Below are positions 33,087 through 41,575 of a DNA stretch of 64,000 bases, piece by piece. Made by a program: the position numbers and the translations under genes. Below the pieces are notes generated by a model, which saw only the letters and a list, made by a program, of their open reading frames with translations, ran no database searches and was not told the DNA's origin. The stretch is from GCA-2683825 sp965662355 (lineage in GTDB: Bacteria; Planctomycetota; UBA1135; GCA-002686595). The stretch covers positions 434,001 to 498,000 of the forward strand of contig CBFIHP010000001.1 of assembly GCA_965662355.1 (NCBI GenBank), written 5' to 3'. How positions within the stretch are numbered: the first letter of the stretch is position 1; every line of letters starts with the position of its first letter.

Positions 33087-33707
33087 ATGAAGGAGAACTC
33101 TCTCGAGATCACGCAATACCTCCAGGCCCATGAGTCTGGTGATCCACGGGCGTTCGAGAGTCTCGTTCCGCTCGTCTATGACGAGCTGCACAGTCTCGCC
33201 CACGGGAGTCTTCGGAGAGTTGGCAAAGGCCATGCCCTCGAAACGAGCGACCTCCTGCATGAATCGTGGGCACGACTCTTGAAAGCCTCTCCAGGGAGTT
33301 TCGAGAACCGGCGTCATTTCTACGGCGCCGCCGCGCGCGCCATGCGCAACATCTTGATCGAACAGGCTCGGCGCAACAGTGCGTTGAAGCGCGATTCCTT
33401 GCGCAACGAGGCATTGCAGGACGACACCCCCGAGCTGACCAGTGAACTGAGCCTCTTCGACCGCATCGCGATCGGGGACGTGCTGGAGAGATTCAAGGTG
33501 CTCAGCCCGCGCCAGGCGGAGGTTGTCTGGCAGCGCTTCTACAATCAGATCCCGTTCAAGGAGATCGCCGAGGTTCTAGGTGTTTCCGAGAACACGATCG
33601 GTCGGGATTGGAAATTTGCACGCGCCTGGCTGCAAGACATGCTCGGCGAGAATTCCAAGTCGTCGATCTCGGACTACGCGGAGCCCGAAGGCGGGGATGA
33701 CGAGTAA
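33087..33707 (+). CDS. ECF sigma factor of the TIGR02999 (SigX6-like) group
   Basis: A 206-residue sigma factor with group-typical region 2 (YLQAHESGDPRAFESLVPLVYDELHSLAHGSLRR, TSDLLHESWARLL, NRRHFYGAAARAMRNILIEQARR) and region 4 (LSPRQAEVVWQRFYNQIPFKEIAEVLGVSENTIGRDWKFARAWL). This group is expanded in planctomycetes and acidobacteria and usually lies beside a Pkn2-type kinase, as here: the kinase ATG lies 11 bases inside this gene. No zinc-finger anti-sigma gene is present. The start is ATG 33087; residues upstream to 33012 are unlike the family. Confidence 0.93.
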   Translation: MKENSLEITQYLQAHESGDPRAFESLVPLVYDELHSLAHGSLRRVGKGHALETSDLLHESWARLLKASPGSFENRRHFYGAAARAMRNILIEQARRNSALKRDSLRNEALQDDTPELTSELSLFDRIAIGDVLERFKVLSPRQAEVVWQRFYNQIPFKEIAEVLGVSENTIGRDWKFARAWLQDMLGENSKSSISDYAEPEGGDDE

Positions 33708-36375
33708 CGAAAACGAGCTCGAAGAGCTCTTTCACCTCGCAGGTCTGGAGCCAGTGGAGAACCGTCGGGCGTTTCTCGAGAGCCGTTGCGGTGATGAAGA
33801 GGTTCGCGAACAGGTCCTGCGTCTTCTGGCGCAAGATGATGCAGGCACGATCACGCTACTGCGAGAGGGTGCTCGGCCGAGCGCGAGTGGGGGCGGGGAA
33901 CGGATCGATCGGTACACGTTGATCAAGAGACTGGGCGAAGGTGGCATGGGCACCGTCTACCTGGCCCATCAAGAAGAACCCGTGCGGCGCGACGTCGCCT
34001 TGAAGACGATTCGACACGGTGCGGAAACCGAGGCTGTCGTCGCCCGCTTTGGGGCGGAACGCCAGGCCTTGGCGATGATGAATCACCCGGGCATCGCCAA
34101 GGTCTTCGATGGCGGGCGTACACCGGAGGGGTTGCCGTACTTCGTGATGGAGTACGTGCCGGGTGTCGGGTTATCGGAATACGCGGCTCGCCATCGCCTG
34201 ACGATGGAGGCCTTCCTCGAGCTGTTTCGGGCGATCTGTGACGCGATCCAGCACGCACACCAGAAAGGCATCATCCACCGCGACTTGAAGCCGGGGAACA
34301 TCCTGATCGTCGAGCGCGAAGGTCGCGGCTTCCCCAAGGTGATCGACTTCGGAATCGCCCGCTCCCTCAGTGGTTCGCTGACCGGCGATGACGAGTTGAC
34401 GCGGGGTCAGGTGATGGGGACGTACAAGTACATGAGCCCCGAGCAGGCCGACCCCAAAAAGGGAGTCGATACGCGCGCAGATATCTATGCCCTGGGCGTG
34501 ATGTTGTATGAGTGGCTCGCAGGCGAGCCGCCCTTCCTGATGTCCGAGCTGGAGAAGCGCTCTCCCGATGAGGCGTGGCGCATTCTGCTGGAAAAGGATC
34601 CACCCACGCCCAGTACGCGCTTTGGTGAACTCGACGAGCACCGCTCGCAGGCGATCGCCGAGCATCGTCATACCCAGACGGGCGAATGGCGCCGACGCCT
34701 GTCGGGCGATCTCGACTGGATTGTCATGAAGGCCTTGGCCAAGGACCGCTCGCGGCGTTACGCAAGCGCGTCGGAGCTCAGTGCCGACCTCGGCCGACAC
34801 CTGGCCGACCTGCCCGTCAGTGCCGGTCCGCCGACGGGCCTTTATCGTGCGCACAAGTTCATTCGGCGGCATCGCATCGCCGTAGCCTCCACGGTCGTCG
34901 TTGCCGCTTCGTTGATCGTCGGCCTCGGCGTTGCGCTATGGAGCCTGAGCAGGGTCTCAGAGGAGCGAGACCACACCCGGCGCGAGCTGACGGAAGCACG
35001 CTACCAGGCCGAGAAGGCCGAGGCTTTCATCGACTTCTTCGATGCTGCGCTCAGCCGGGGCGGAGCGGGTGCGAACCTCAGTTTGCAAGAGCGGTTGGAG
35101 CGCTCGTCGGCACGCACGCAGGATCTCTTTGTCGAGCGACCGGAGGCGGAAGCGGCCGTGCGCTTCACGTTGGCAGAAAGTTACCTGCTCCTCGGCGAGG
35201 ACGAGCTTGCGCTGAATGAGTTTCGAATGGCCTATCACCTGCAGGAATCCGCGCTGGATACCGATCCAGAGCACTTCGACCTCATGCGCACGTTGATGCG
35301 TCTGGTCGAAACAACACGTCGGGTTGGGTTGGAAGAGGAAGCCGACGGCTACGTTCGTGCGAGCCTGGCCAAGTCACGCCGCATCCTTGCTGTGATCCCC
35401 GAGCTGGAGCTCGAACTTACGACGCTCTTCGAAGCGGCCGCAGGCGCTTCCCAGGATGCGGGGCGTGAACTCGAGGCGTTGCGCACGGTCTGTGCCGCCA
35501 TTCCAGGCGAGAGCTCCGCCTTGTCGAAAGCCTTGTTGCGACTTGTCGTCGAAGCCGTGCTCAACGGCAGCGCCGGTTTGCCAGCGGTCGAGATCTTGGC
35601 GCCGGTTGCGCAATCGCGAATACGCCTGGGAAGTGCCCGTTCCCTGGTTCTCGAATGGCAACTCGCGCAGCTTTTCCTGCTACCGCGCTTCCTGGATCCG
35701 GATCGAGCTCTACGCACCGCGACCGAGCTCGCGGAGAAGGTCTTGCAGACACTCGACCACGACCATTGGTTGGCGCTGGATGCCCAGCGCTTGCGCGGAC
35801 TGGCCCACGCCGAGCGTTGGAGAGCGACGCGAAACGAAGCGGATCTCGCATCGGCAGAGGATCTTCTCATGAGCGCTTGCGATCGTGTGGCCGTGATCGA
35901 TGGGCCGCGGAGCTATCGTGTGATTCAGACCGGCCTGGGCTTGCGCGCGCTCGTTGATCAACTCGGAGACGACGCCACTCGTCGCGCTTGGCTGGAGGCT
36001 TCGTGGGCCCGCTCGAAATCGGGGGCAGGTTCCAACTCCAACGGCTGGTGGCCTTGTTCACGACCAGCGTTGCCGGATGGGTTCCGTGATCTTGCCCTCG
36101 ATGTCCTGGGTGACGCTGGGGATCCCATGCCCCAGCGCCTACGCGGATATGCCCTGGCGCGGCGCGGCCTCTACGACCAGGCGCTGCAGGCATTCAGCGC
36201 GGCGGGAGACCAAGACGATGCGCTTACAAAGGCCTTTCGCGCGCTCTCCTTGGCCGGTTTGGGGCGTGAATCCGAAGCGCGCGCTTTGCGAGAGTCGCTC
36301 GGAGAATCAGGGAAGTCCTGGGGTGAGTTGAAGGAGCTCCTCGACCAGCTCGACATTTTATTGGCAAAGCCATGA
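33697..36375 (+). CDS. Membrane Ser/Thr protein kinase with C-terminal helical repeat region
   Basis: An 892-residue PknB/Pkn2-like kinase. The N-terminal 65 residues form a helical region. The kinase domain (about 73-370) has G-loop LGEGGMGTVYLA, Lys103 in VALKTI, HRDLKPGN with Asp196, DFGIA with Asp217, and YMSPEQ. One transmembrane helix (394-415) leads to about 475 extracytoplasmic residues with TPR-like helices (AEAAVRFTLAESYLLLGEDELALNEFR, RGYALARRGLYDQALQAFSAAGD). By family precedent it phosphorylates the ECF factor or a regulator to control it. It overlaps the sigma gene by 11 bases, indicating tight coupling. Confidence 0.9.
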   Translation: MTSNENELEELFHLAGLEPVENRRAFLESRCGDEEVREQVLRLLAQDDAGTITLLREGARPSASGGGERIDRYTLIKRLGEGGMGTVYLAHQEEPVRRDVALKTIRHGAETEAVVARFGAERQALAMMNHPGIAKVFDGGRTPEGLPYFVMEYVPGVGLSEYAARHRLTMEAFLELFRAICDAIQHAHQKGIIHRDLKPGNILIVEREGRGFPKVIDFGIARSLSGSLTGDDELTRGQVMGTYKYMSPEQADPKKGVDTRADIYALGVMLYEWLAGEPPFLMSELEKRSPDEAWRILLEKDPPTPSTRFGELDEHRSQAIAEHRHTQTGEWRRRLSGDLDWIVMKALAKDRSRRYASASELSADLGRHLADLPVSAGPPTGLYRAHKFIRRHRIAVASTVVVAASLIVGLGVALWSLSRVSEERDHTRRELTEARYQAEKAEAFIDFFDAALSRGGAGANLSLQERLERSSARTQDLFVERPEAEAAVRFTLAESYLLLGEDELALNEFRMAYHLQESALDTDPEHFDLMRTLMRLVETTRRVGLEEEADGYVRASLAKSRRILAVIPELELELTTLFEAAAGASQDAGRELEALRTVCAAIPGESSALSKALLRLVVEAVLNGSAGLPAVEILAPVAQSRIRLGSARSLVLEWQLAQLFLLPRFLDPDRALRTATELAEKVLQTLDHDHWLALDAQRLRGLAHAERWRATRNEADLASAEDLLMSACDRVAVIDGPRSYRVIQTGLGLRALVDQLGDDATRRAWLEASWARSKSGAGSNSNGWWPCSRPALPDGFRDLALDVLGDAGDPMPQRLRGYALARRGLYDQALQAFSAAGDQDDALTKAFRALSLAGLGRESEARALRESLGESGKSWGELKELLDQLDILLAKP

Positions 36376-36405
36376 GTGCTTTCGGGGTCGGTTCGCGAAT
36401 GGGTT
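36371..36405 (+). repeat. Imperfect 35-base direct repeat, copy 1
   Basis: Begins CATGAGTGCT at the kinase stop and ends GCGAATGGGTT. It aligns without gaps to 36758-36792 with 26 of 35 identical bases, including an 11-base exact block. Confidence 0.4.
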
Positions 36406-36423
36406 CACAGCCCAGATTCGCCC

Positions 36424-36762
36424 ATGAAAAACGACCTCGAAATACTCACGCAGCCCCAGGCTTTGCCCCTCATCCGTGCGATCGCGACCGAGATTCGTGA
36501 GCGCTGTCTGCGGATTCTTTTTCTACAGACTCTCTTGGATACGGAATCCGTCCGTGTCAGAGAGTCGCAACGCCGTTTGCTTGTAGCCGAGGTGGGCACC
36601 AGTCGGCGCGGGCTTCGCCTGGCCCGCGCTGAGATGGAGAAGATCGGTTACTCCGTCGTCTCGATGGATCCGCTACGTGTTTGTGTGCGTGACAGCCAAC
36701 GCGAGGACTCGGATGCTCCGCTCATCGAGCTGGGAAGTTACCTGGATTTACGAGAATCATGA
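36424..36762 (+). CDS. Hypothetical small protein
   Basis: A 112-residue protein I do not recognise. It is mainly helical with a basic middle (SVRVRESQRRLLVAEVGTSRRGLRLARAEMEKIG) and a short C-terminal beta part (YSVVSMDPLRVCVRD). No signal peptide or metal motif. ATG 36424 is 48 bases after the kinase stop, so it may be the last gene of the sigma-kinase transcript and could be a regulator of that pair; this is inference from position. Confidence 0.5.
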   Translation: MKNDLEILTQPQALPLIRAIATEIRERCLRILFLQTLLDTESVRVRESQRRLLVAEVGTSRRGLRLARAEMEKIGYSVVSMDPLRVCVRDSQREDSDAPLIELGSYLDLRES

Positions 36763-36792
36763 GCGCTGATTCCGTCGCTTTGCGAATGGGTT
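36758..36792 (+). repeat. Imperfect 35-base direct repeat, copy 2
   Basis: Starts CATGAGCGCT at the stop of the small hypothetical gene and ends GCGAATGGGTT, matching the copy at the kinase stop. Both copies sit exactly over a gene end, bracketing the small gene. Confidence 0.4.
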
Positions 36793-36958
36793 TGTGAACC
36801 AAGGAACATGGTTTTGGTGGCCCCCTGCTGGACACGGCACGCCGTTGATCCCCGCACGACTCCCGCTCCTCCTCTCCTGCTTCCGATCGGCTTAGAGTGG
36901 GTGGAGGCGTGCCAGTCCACTTTTTCACCCTCGAAGTTCGCTATCCTGCGTGCTTCCC

Positions 36959-37963
36959 ATGCGGCTCTCTGTTCTGAACCCACGGGGCCGCGACCCCGAA
37001 CAGGATTTTCCTGAAGGACCCGGTGCCCCGGGTGAGGCCCCCCACGCACCGATCAACTTCCATGCCTTCGCGGCGTGTACGCGGGGCTCGTTCCACAGCA
37101 CAACCAGCGCGGCCACGGCCAGCGGATATCCGGTGCTCGTCTTGATTTGTCGCCGGCTGAAGCGCACGCACGCCGCGCTGCGCGAGTTGAAAGCGCAAGG
37201 CCGCCGGACGATCGTCTCCTGGAAAGAAACGGGACTCCTGCAGGTCGAGGATCAGTTGCGTAGTGCCGGGGCCTGGCAGCTATTTCGCGAGATCTGTGCC
37301 CTGGCGGACGGGTGTCTTTCCGTGACCGAAGAGCTGCTCCCGATCTATCGTGCGGCTTCGCCGACGACGCCCGCGGTGTTCTTGCCGACTCCCTACCCGC
37401 TCGAGTTTTCCCAATGGAACTTCGCCCGGCCGGTAGAGGAGTGTCATGGCATCTTCGTTGGTACGCGACGCTTCAAGCACCGCGCGCGTTGCCACCAGCT
37501 GGCGCTCTCCCAGGTAGCGCTGCTAGCCCGTGAAACCGGCTGTCGGGTCACGGTCATCAATCCCGACGGACGCCTCGCCGAGAAACGCATCCTGGCTTTC
37601 GGGATTCCGCGCGCCCAGCTGGAGCTCCACGCGCAGCTTCCCTATCCCGACTACCTGCGCCTGATGGCCCAGCATCGACTCGTTTTTCAGCGCGATCTCA
37701 GCGTCGTCCCGGGTCAGGTTGCGGGCGACGCGCTCCTGTGTCGGATTCCGTGTGTCGGCGGCAACGGAGCCGTGGATCGGCTGGCCAATCCCGCTTGGTG
37801 TGGGGGGCGGGCGAGTGGCGAGGAGCTGCAACAGGTCGCCCACAAGCTGGTCACGGACGAAGCGTTCTGGCAGGAGCAGCGAAGCGCCCTCGAGGGGCGT
37901 GGTGTCCAGGAGCTTGGCTACGAGGCGATCCGACCGCGGCTCGAGGCCTTCTTTCGGGGCTGA
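36959..37963 (+). CDS. Glycosyltransferase-like protein (GT-B fold)
   Basis: About 334 residues without signal peptide. The N-terminal half has ILICRRLKRTH-like LVLICRRLKRTHAALRELK, TIVSWKETGLLQVEDQLR and a LADGCLSVTEELLPIYR segment reminiscent of glycosyltransferase 1 acceptor domains. The C-terminal half has IFVGTRRFKHRARC, VTVINPDGRLAEKRI, LHAQLPYPDYLRLMAQHRLVFQRDLSVVPGQVAGDALLCRIPCVGGNGAVDR, the last resembling the donor-binding end of GT-B enzymes. No exact family is recognised. The ATG at 36959 is preferred over a GTG at 36950. Monocistronic as far as seen. Confidence 0.55.
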   Translation: MRLSVLNPRGRDPEQDFPEGPGAPGEAPHAPINFHAFAACTRGSFHSTTSAATASGYPVLVLICRRLKRTHAALRELKAQGRRTIVSWKETGLLQVEDQLRSAGAWQLFREICALADGCLSVTEELLPIYRAASPTTPAVFLPTPYPLEFSQWNFARPVEECHGIFVGTRRFKHRARCHQLALSQVALLARETGCRVTVINPDGRLAEKRILAFGIPRAQLELHAQLPYPDYLRLMAQHRLVFQRDLSVVPGQVAGDALLCRIPCVGGNGAVDRLANPAWCGGRASGEELQQVAHKLVTDEAFWQEQRSALEGRGVQELGYEAIRPRLEAFFRG

Positions 37964-37990
37964 ATGGAACGCCCGGAAGGGCGGTCGGCC

Positions 37991-38623
37991 TCAGATCCAG
38001 CCCCGCGATCGAAAAAACATGGCGATCGCGAACTCATCGGGGAGGCCCTTCTGGCGGACGTCTTCCCGGCTGTGTGCAGAGGGATGGCCGTTGCTGGCTG
38101 CCGCCACGGCGTCTTTGGAGTGGTTGTCTTGGGCCAGAGCACCGTTCACCTGCTCTCCTGCCCCATCCTGCGGAAAGTCGACCTTCTCGCAGTCGATAGA
38201 CTCGATCGAGCAGACGGCATGGATCACCCGCAGCACGTCAAGAACCCGGTCCTCGAGCCGCCGTGAGCCCGGCGCGCCGGGATAGCGGAAAATCAGGTCC
38301 GTATGCCCGGCCTCCACCGCCCGCCAGCTGAGCTGGCAGGAAGAAAGTTCCAGGCACGAACGAAGCCGCACCGACTCACCGCTCTGGGCGAAGGCAGACC
38401 TGGCCAGCAAAGCAGTGAGACGCTCGCCGTCGTGCGCACGCAATCGCAGCTCGAGAACCTCGATTCCCGGCCTTTCGAGGTCGGGGCGAGGGAAAATCAC
38501 AAGCTGACGAGGGCGTTGCGCCAGACGCTCGATGCGTGGCCGCCAGTAGCCGGGATCCAGGAGTAGGTGCAGGGAGGCATCTCCAAAGAGACCCATAGCG
38601 GGACGTAGCCAAGGACGACTCAT
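37991..38623 (-). CDS. Hypothetical protein
   Basis: The 210-residue product has an ordered-looking first 145 residues (GDASLHLLLDPGYWRPRIERLAQ, QLVIFPRPDLERPGIEVLELRLRAHDGERLTALLARSA, DRVLDVLRVIHAVCSIESIDCEKVDFP) followed by a polar tail rich in Gln, Asn and Ser. Nothing catalytic is recognised. The strand-helix pattern with HDG resembles small alpha/beta hydrolase fragments, but I would not name it. It converges with the glycosyltransferase-like gene. Confidence 0.45.
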   Translation of the reverse strand: MSRPWLRPAMGLFGDASLHLLLDPGYWRPRIERLAQRPRQLVIFPRPDLERPGIEVLELRLRAHDGERLTALLARSAFAQSGESVRLRSCLELSSCQLSWRAVEAGHTDLIFRYPGAPGSRRLEDRVLDVLRVIHAVCSIESIDCEKVDFPQDGAGEQVNGALAQDNHSKDAVAAASNGHPSAHSREDVRQKGLPDEFAIAMFFRSRGWI

Positions 38624-39014
38624 CTACGAACGCGGATTCTTCGAAAAGTCTCCTGATCGGGGAAGTTCCAGCAGCCCGGGACCGCGAGCGATTGAACCCG
38701 CCATTCCGGGCAAAAGCGGAGATCTGGGCGGCCCGTTCCAGCGCTTGAATTGTGGATAACTTCAGCCCCCGCACTCGCCGCGGAAGTGATTACAGGGCCC
38801 AGGAGCAGGGCGCTTGATTCGAAAAGTCTAGGTAGGAAGACGCGTATCAGCGAGTGCTCGCCAATGTGATGATCGGACCGTCGTTGCGGGGTAAATCGCT
38901 CGTTAGGAGCGCTTCAGACCCCAGAATTCCCCAGGCGCCTTGCTAGCGGGAGGGTGCCTTGGCCCCCTATCATCCCCTTCCTCGCGTAACCCGGCGGGAT
39001 ATCAAAAGGACGCG
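38624..39014. other. 391-base gene-free region upstream of the amidohydrolase operon
   Basis: No credible ORF is present. This region must hold the promoter of the nine-gene amidohydrolase run, but no convincing -35/-10 pair was found. A single TGTGGATAA (DnaA-box-like) occurs at 38751-38759. Confidence 0.5.
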
Positions 39015-40388
39015 ATGCTGCCGAACTCCTTCCTCTATCTATATCTCCTCTCCTCCCTCACGCTCCTCGCTCCCCCCTCGAACCAGCCTGGAACCCCACA
39101 GTCCCCGGCGCCTGACAGGGAGGTCGTCTTTGTTCGTGCCGAACGGCTGATTCTCAGCCCGGGCCACGAACTCGAGAACGGGGCGCTCCTCATCGAGGAT
39201 GGGCGCATCGTGGGTGTGGGGTCCGACCTGAACGCGCCGGACGGTGCCCTGGAGCTCTCGGGCAGAGTCGTCTGTGCCGGGTTCATCGATCCCTGGTCCT
39301 CGCTCAGCGTCGATCCGATGTCCGTCCGGGACATGGGCACGAACCCCGCGGTTCGCACCTCGGACGCCTTCGATCCCTGGCGCGAGACTCACCTCGTGAC
39401 CGAGGCGTTGCGTGGTGGTGTCACTTCCGTGCGTGTTCAAGCGGGCATGTCCGCCGCGGTCGGCGGTCTCGGTAGTGTCCTTCGACTGGGCGACGATGGC
39501 TCCACCATCTTGCTCGACGATGCCTGCGTCGGCGCCACTGTCGGGGTGACTCGCCAGGGGCGTGTCGACGTCTTCGATCGGATCTCCGAGGTCGATCGTC
39601 TCGGTGGGATGATCGAGAAGGGTCGCGCGTATCGCGAGTCCCAGGTCGAGTACAAGCACGATCTTCTCGAGTGGCAGAAGTCGATCGCCGAGAAAGCCAA
39701 AGAGCTCGAGGACGACTTCAAGAAGGCCAAGAAGAAGCGCGACAAGGATGTTGGGAAGGCCAAGGAGGGGGGCAAGGAGTACAAGGAGAAGCGGTACAAG
39801 GAAGGCAAGAAGCCCAAGCGTCCGAAGTACGACGCTGCTGCTGAAGTTCTCGCCCGCGTGGCCGAGGGTGAAGTCTCCTTCATTGTCGAGATACACCGCT
39901 CGGCCGAGTTGCGTCGCCTTCTCGCGCGTACGAAGTCGTTCGATCGTTTGCGCCTCGTCATCTCCGGTGCGACCGAAGCTCTCGACCACGTCGATGAACT
40001 GGCCGAGCGCAACATCCCGACGATCCTCTGGCCCGCACCGCTGGGCAGCGGTGGGTACGGCGCTCGAGATGAATACGACGAGCATGACCTGGCCCTGGCT
40101 GGCGAGTTGGCCCGCGCTGGCGTGCCTGTCTTGCTGGGGAGCGGCGGCAGCCCACACGCGCGTGAGTTGCGCATGCTCGCGGCCTTGGCGGTCAGCAACG
40201 GCCTGGATCGGGAAGCCGCACTTGCCTCGATCACGACTCGGCCGGCCGACGTCTTCGACGTCGCCGGCAAGGTCGGTTCCCTGGGTGTCGGTATGGACGC
40301 GGATGTCCTCGTCTTCGACGGCGACCCTCTGGATACCACAAGCAAGCTTCTCTACTGCCTGTCCAAAGGCGAGGTGGTCGCTCAATGA
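39015..40388 (+). CDS. Exported amidohydrolase-fold protein 1 (metal site degenerate)
   Basis: A 457-residue protein with a hydrophobic leader (LYLYLLSSLTLLAPP). The composite beta-domain (about 35-90, with GALLIEDGRIVGVGSDL) and C-terminal signature KVGSLGVGMDADVLVFDGDPLD mark an imidazolonepropionase-like amidohydrolase. Where active members have PGFIDxHxH it reads AGFIDPWSS, and the later Asp loop reads LLGSGGSPH, so metal binding is probably lost; a His remains in IVEIHRSAEL. Residues 208-271 form a highly charged Lys/Glu insert. ATG 39015 has AAAAGGA 6 bases upstream. It heads the operon and overlaps gene 2 by ATGA. Confidence 0.85.
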   Translation: MLPNSFLYLYLLSSLTLLAPPSNQPGTPQSPAPDREVVFVRAERLILSPGHELENGALLIEDGRIVGVGSDLNAPDGALELSGRVVCAGFIDPWSSLSVDPMSVRDMGTNPAVRTSDAFDPWRETHLVTEALRGGVTSVRVQAGMSAAVGGLGSVLRLGDDGSTILLDDACVGATVGVTRQGRVDVFDRISEVDRLGGMIEKGRAYRESQVEYKHDLLEWQKSIAEKAKELEDDFKKAKKKRDKDVGKAKEGGKEYKEKRYKEGKKPKRPKYDAAAEVLARVAEGEVSFIVEIHRSAELRRLLARTKSFDRLRLVISGATEALDHVDELAERNIPTILWPAPLGSGGYGARDEYDEHDLALAGELARAGVPVLLGSGGSPHARELRMLAALAVSNGLDREAALASITTRPADVFDVAGKVGSLGVGMDADVLVFDGDPLDTTSKLLYCLSKGEVVAQ

Positions 40389-41566
40389 AGTTCGTGAATC
40401 GACGAGGCGCTCTGTTCCTCGGTCTCTTTGGCCTGCTTGCTTCGAACCTGGTGGCGGCGCAGGAGGGTGTCCAGATCCGAGCCACGACGATCGTTCGGGC
40501 CGATGGCACACGCCTCGAGGGAGGCGTGTTGAAGCTCGAGGGCGGTCGGATCGTCAGCGTCGGCACGAAGGTCGATGCGGGCGTCCCGTTGATCGAGCAT
40601 GAGGGTGTTCTGACACCCGGCTTGATCGCGTGCCAGTCCTTCAGTGGCATGGGCGGCGAGGCCAACGACTCAACCCGCTCGATCCTCCCCGAGGCACGCC
40701 TCGTGTACGGCTTCAATCCGACCCACTCGGACTTTCAAAAGGCTCTCGAGGCCGGTATCACCACGATGGTTCTGCCTCCGGACGGTCGCAATGTCGCCGG
40801 TGGTTTGACCGCGGTGGTCAAGACCGAGGGTTCGGTTATCTCTTCGAGCGGACACCTGGCGCTTTCGTTCAGCGAGAAAGCCCTCGGCGTTCGCCTGGGC
40901 CAGTCGTTTTCCTTCTTCGGTGCGGTCGAGGACGGTGGCATCGAGAACACGCAAGGCAGCTCGTCGGGTTCGCGCTTGCCAACCAGCTACGCCGGTTTGG
41001 TTGCCGAGCTGGACAAGCGCTTCGAAAGCCAGAAGGGAGTCTTTCAGCAAGCAAAGACGGGCCAGCTTCCGTGCTACTTCGAGGCCTGGGAGCGCCACGA
41101 GGTTCTGCGCGCGTTGGCCTTCGCCAAGCGCCACGATCTGAAGGGGGCGCTGCGCGGAGCGCCGCTCGCAAGCACACCCGCTCTCGTGGCTGCCTTCAAG
41201 GATGCGGGCCTCGGTTGCGTTCTTGGGCCTTTCGCGATCGGTCAGTCACGGCCTTCGTTGACGAGCTTCGCGCGCCTGGCGGAAGCCGGTGTGCCCTTGG
41301 CCTTCGGCCTCGATGCTCCGATGGAGTCGCCGATCGGCTTGCGCTTGTCCGCCGCGATGGCTTTGAGCGCGGGTGCGGATGCCGCCTCGGTTGCCAAGGC
41401 CTTGACCATCGACGCCGCACGTATCGCGGGAGTAGACGCCCGCGTCGGTTCGCTCGAGCCGGGAAAAGACGCCGACTTCTGCCTTTGGAGTGGCGAGCCC
41501 TGGAATCTCACCAGTCGTCTCGACGCCGTCTACATCGAAGGCCGTTTGGTCCACGAAAGCGAGTAG
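40385..41566 (+). CDS. Exported amidohydrolase-fold protein 2 (metal site degenerate)
   Basis: A 393-residue protein with signal peptide (GALFLGLFGLLASNLVAAQ). Family features are GVLKLEGGRIVSVG and ARVGSLEPGKDADFCLWSGEPW. The HxH position reads PGLIACQSF, with both histidines gone; strand 5 reads PCYFEAWERHEV, with no aligned His. An Asp stays in FGLDAP, where the family has GTDSP. There is no charged insert. It is most likely a non-catalytic paralogue that pairs with others from the same operon. It begins inside the stop of gene 1 and ends 9 bases before gene 3. Confidence 0.85.
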   Translation: MKFVNRRGALFLGLFGLLASNLVAAQEGVQIRATTIVRADGTRLEGGVLKLEGGRIVSVGTKVDAGVPLIEHEGVLTPGLIACQSFSGMGGEANDSTRSILPEARLVYGFNPTHSDFQKALEAGITTMVLPPDGRNVAGGLTAVVKTEGSVISSSGHLALSFSEKALGVRLGQSFSFFGAVEDGGIENTQGSSSGSRLPTSYAGLVAELDKRFESQKGVFQQAKTGQLPCYFEAWERHEVLRALAFAKRHDLKGALRGAPLASTPALVAAFKDAGLGCVLGPFAIGQSRPSLTSFARLAEAGVPLAFGLDAPMESPIGLRLSAAMALSAGADAASVAKALTIDAARIAGVDARVGSLEPGKDADFCLWSGEPWNLTSRLDAVYIEGRLVHESE

Positions 41567-41575
41567 AGCCAAGCC

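Noticed and set aside
38751..38759. DnaA-box-like TGTGGATAA
   Set aside because: A single box without clustering; another isolated one at 29946-29954 lies inside a gene. No origin-type genes are present.
39039..40511. 490-codon minus-strand open frame opposite amidohydrolase 1
   Set aside because: Shadow frame with low-complexity Leu/Phe runs that arise from the Lys/Glu-rich insert on the other strand.
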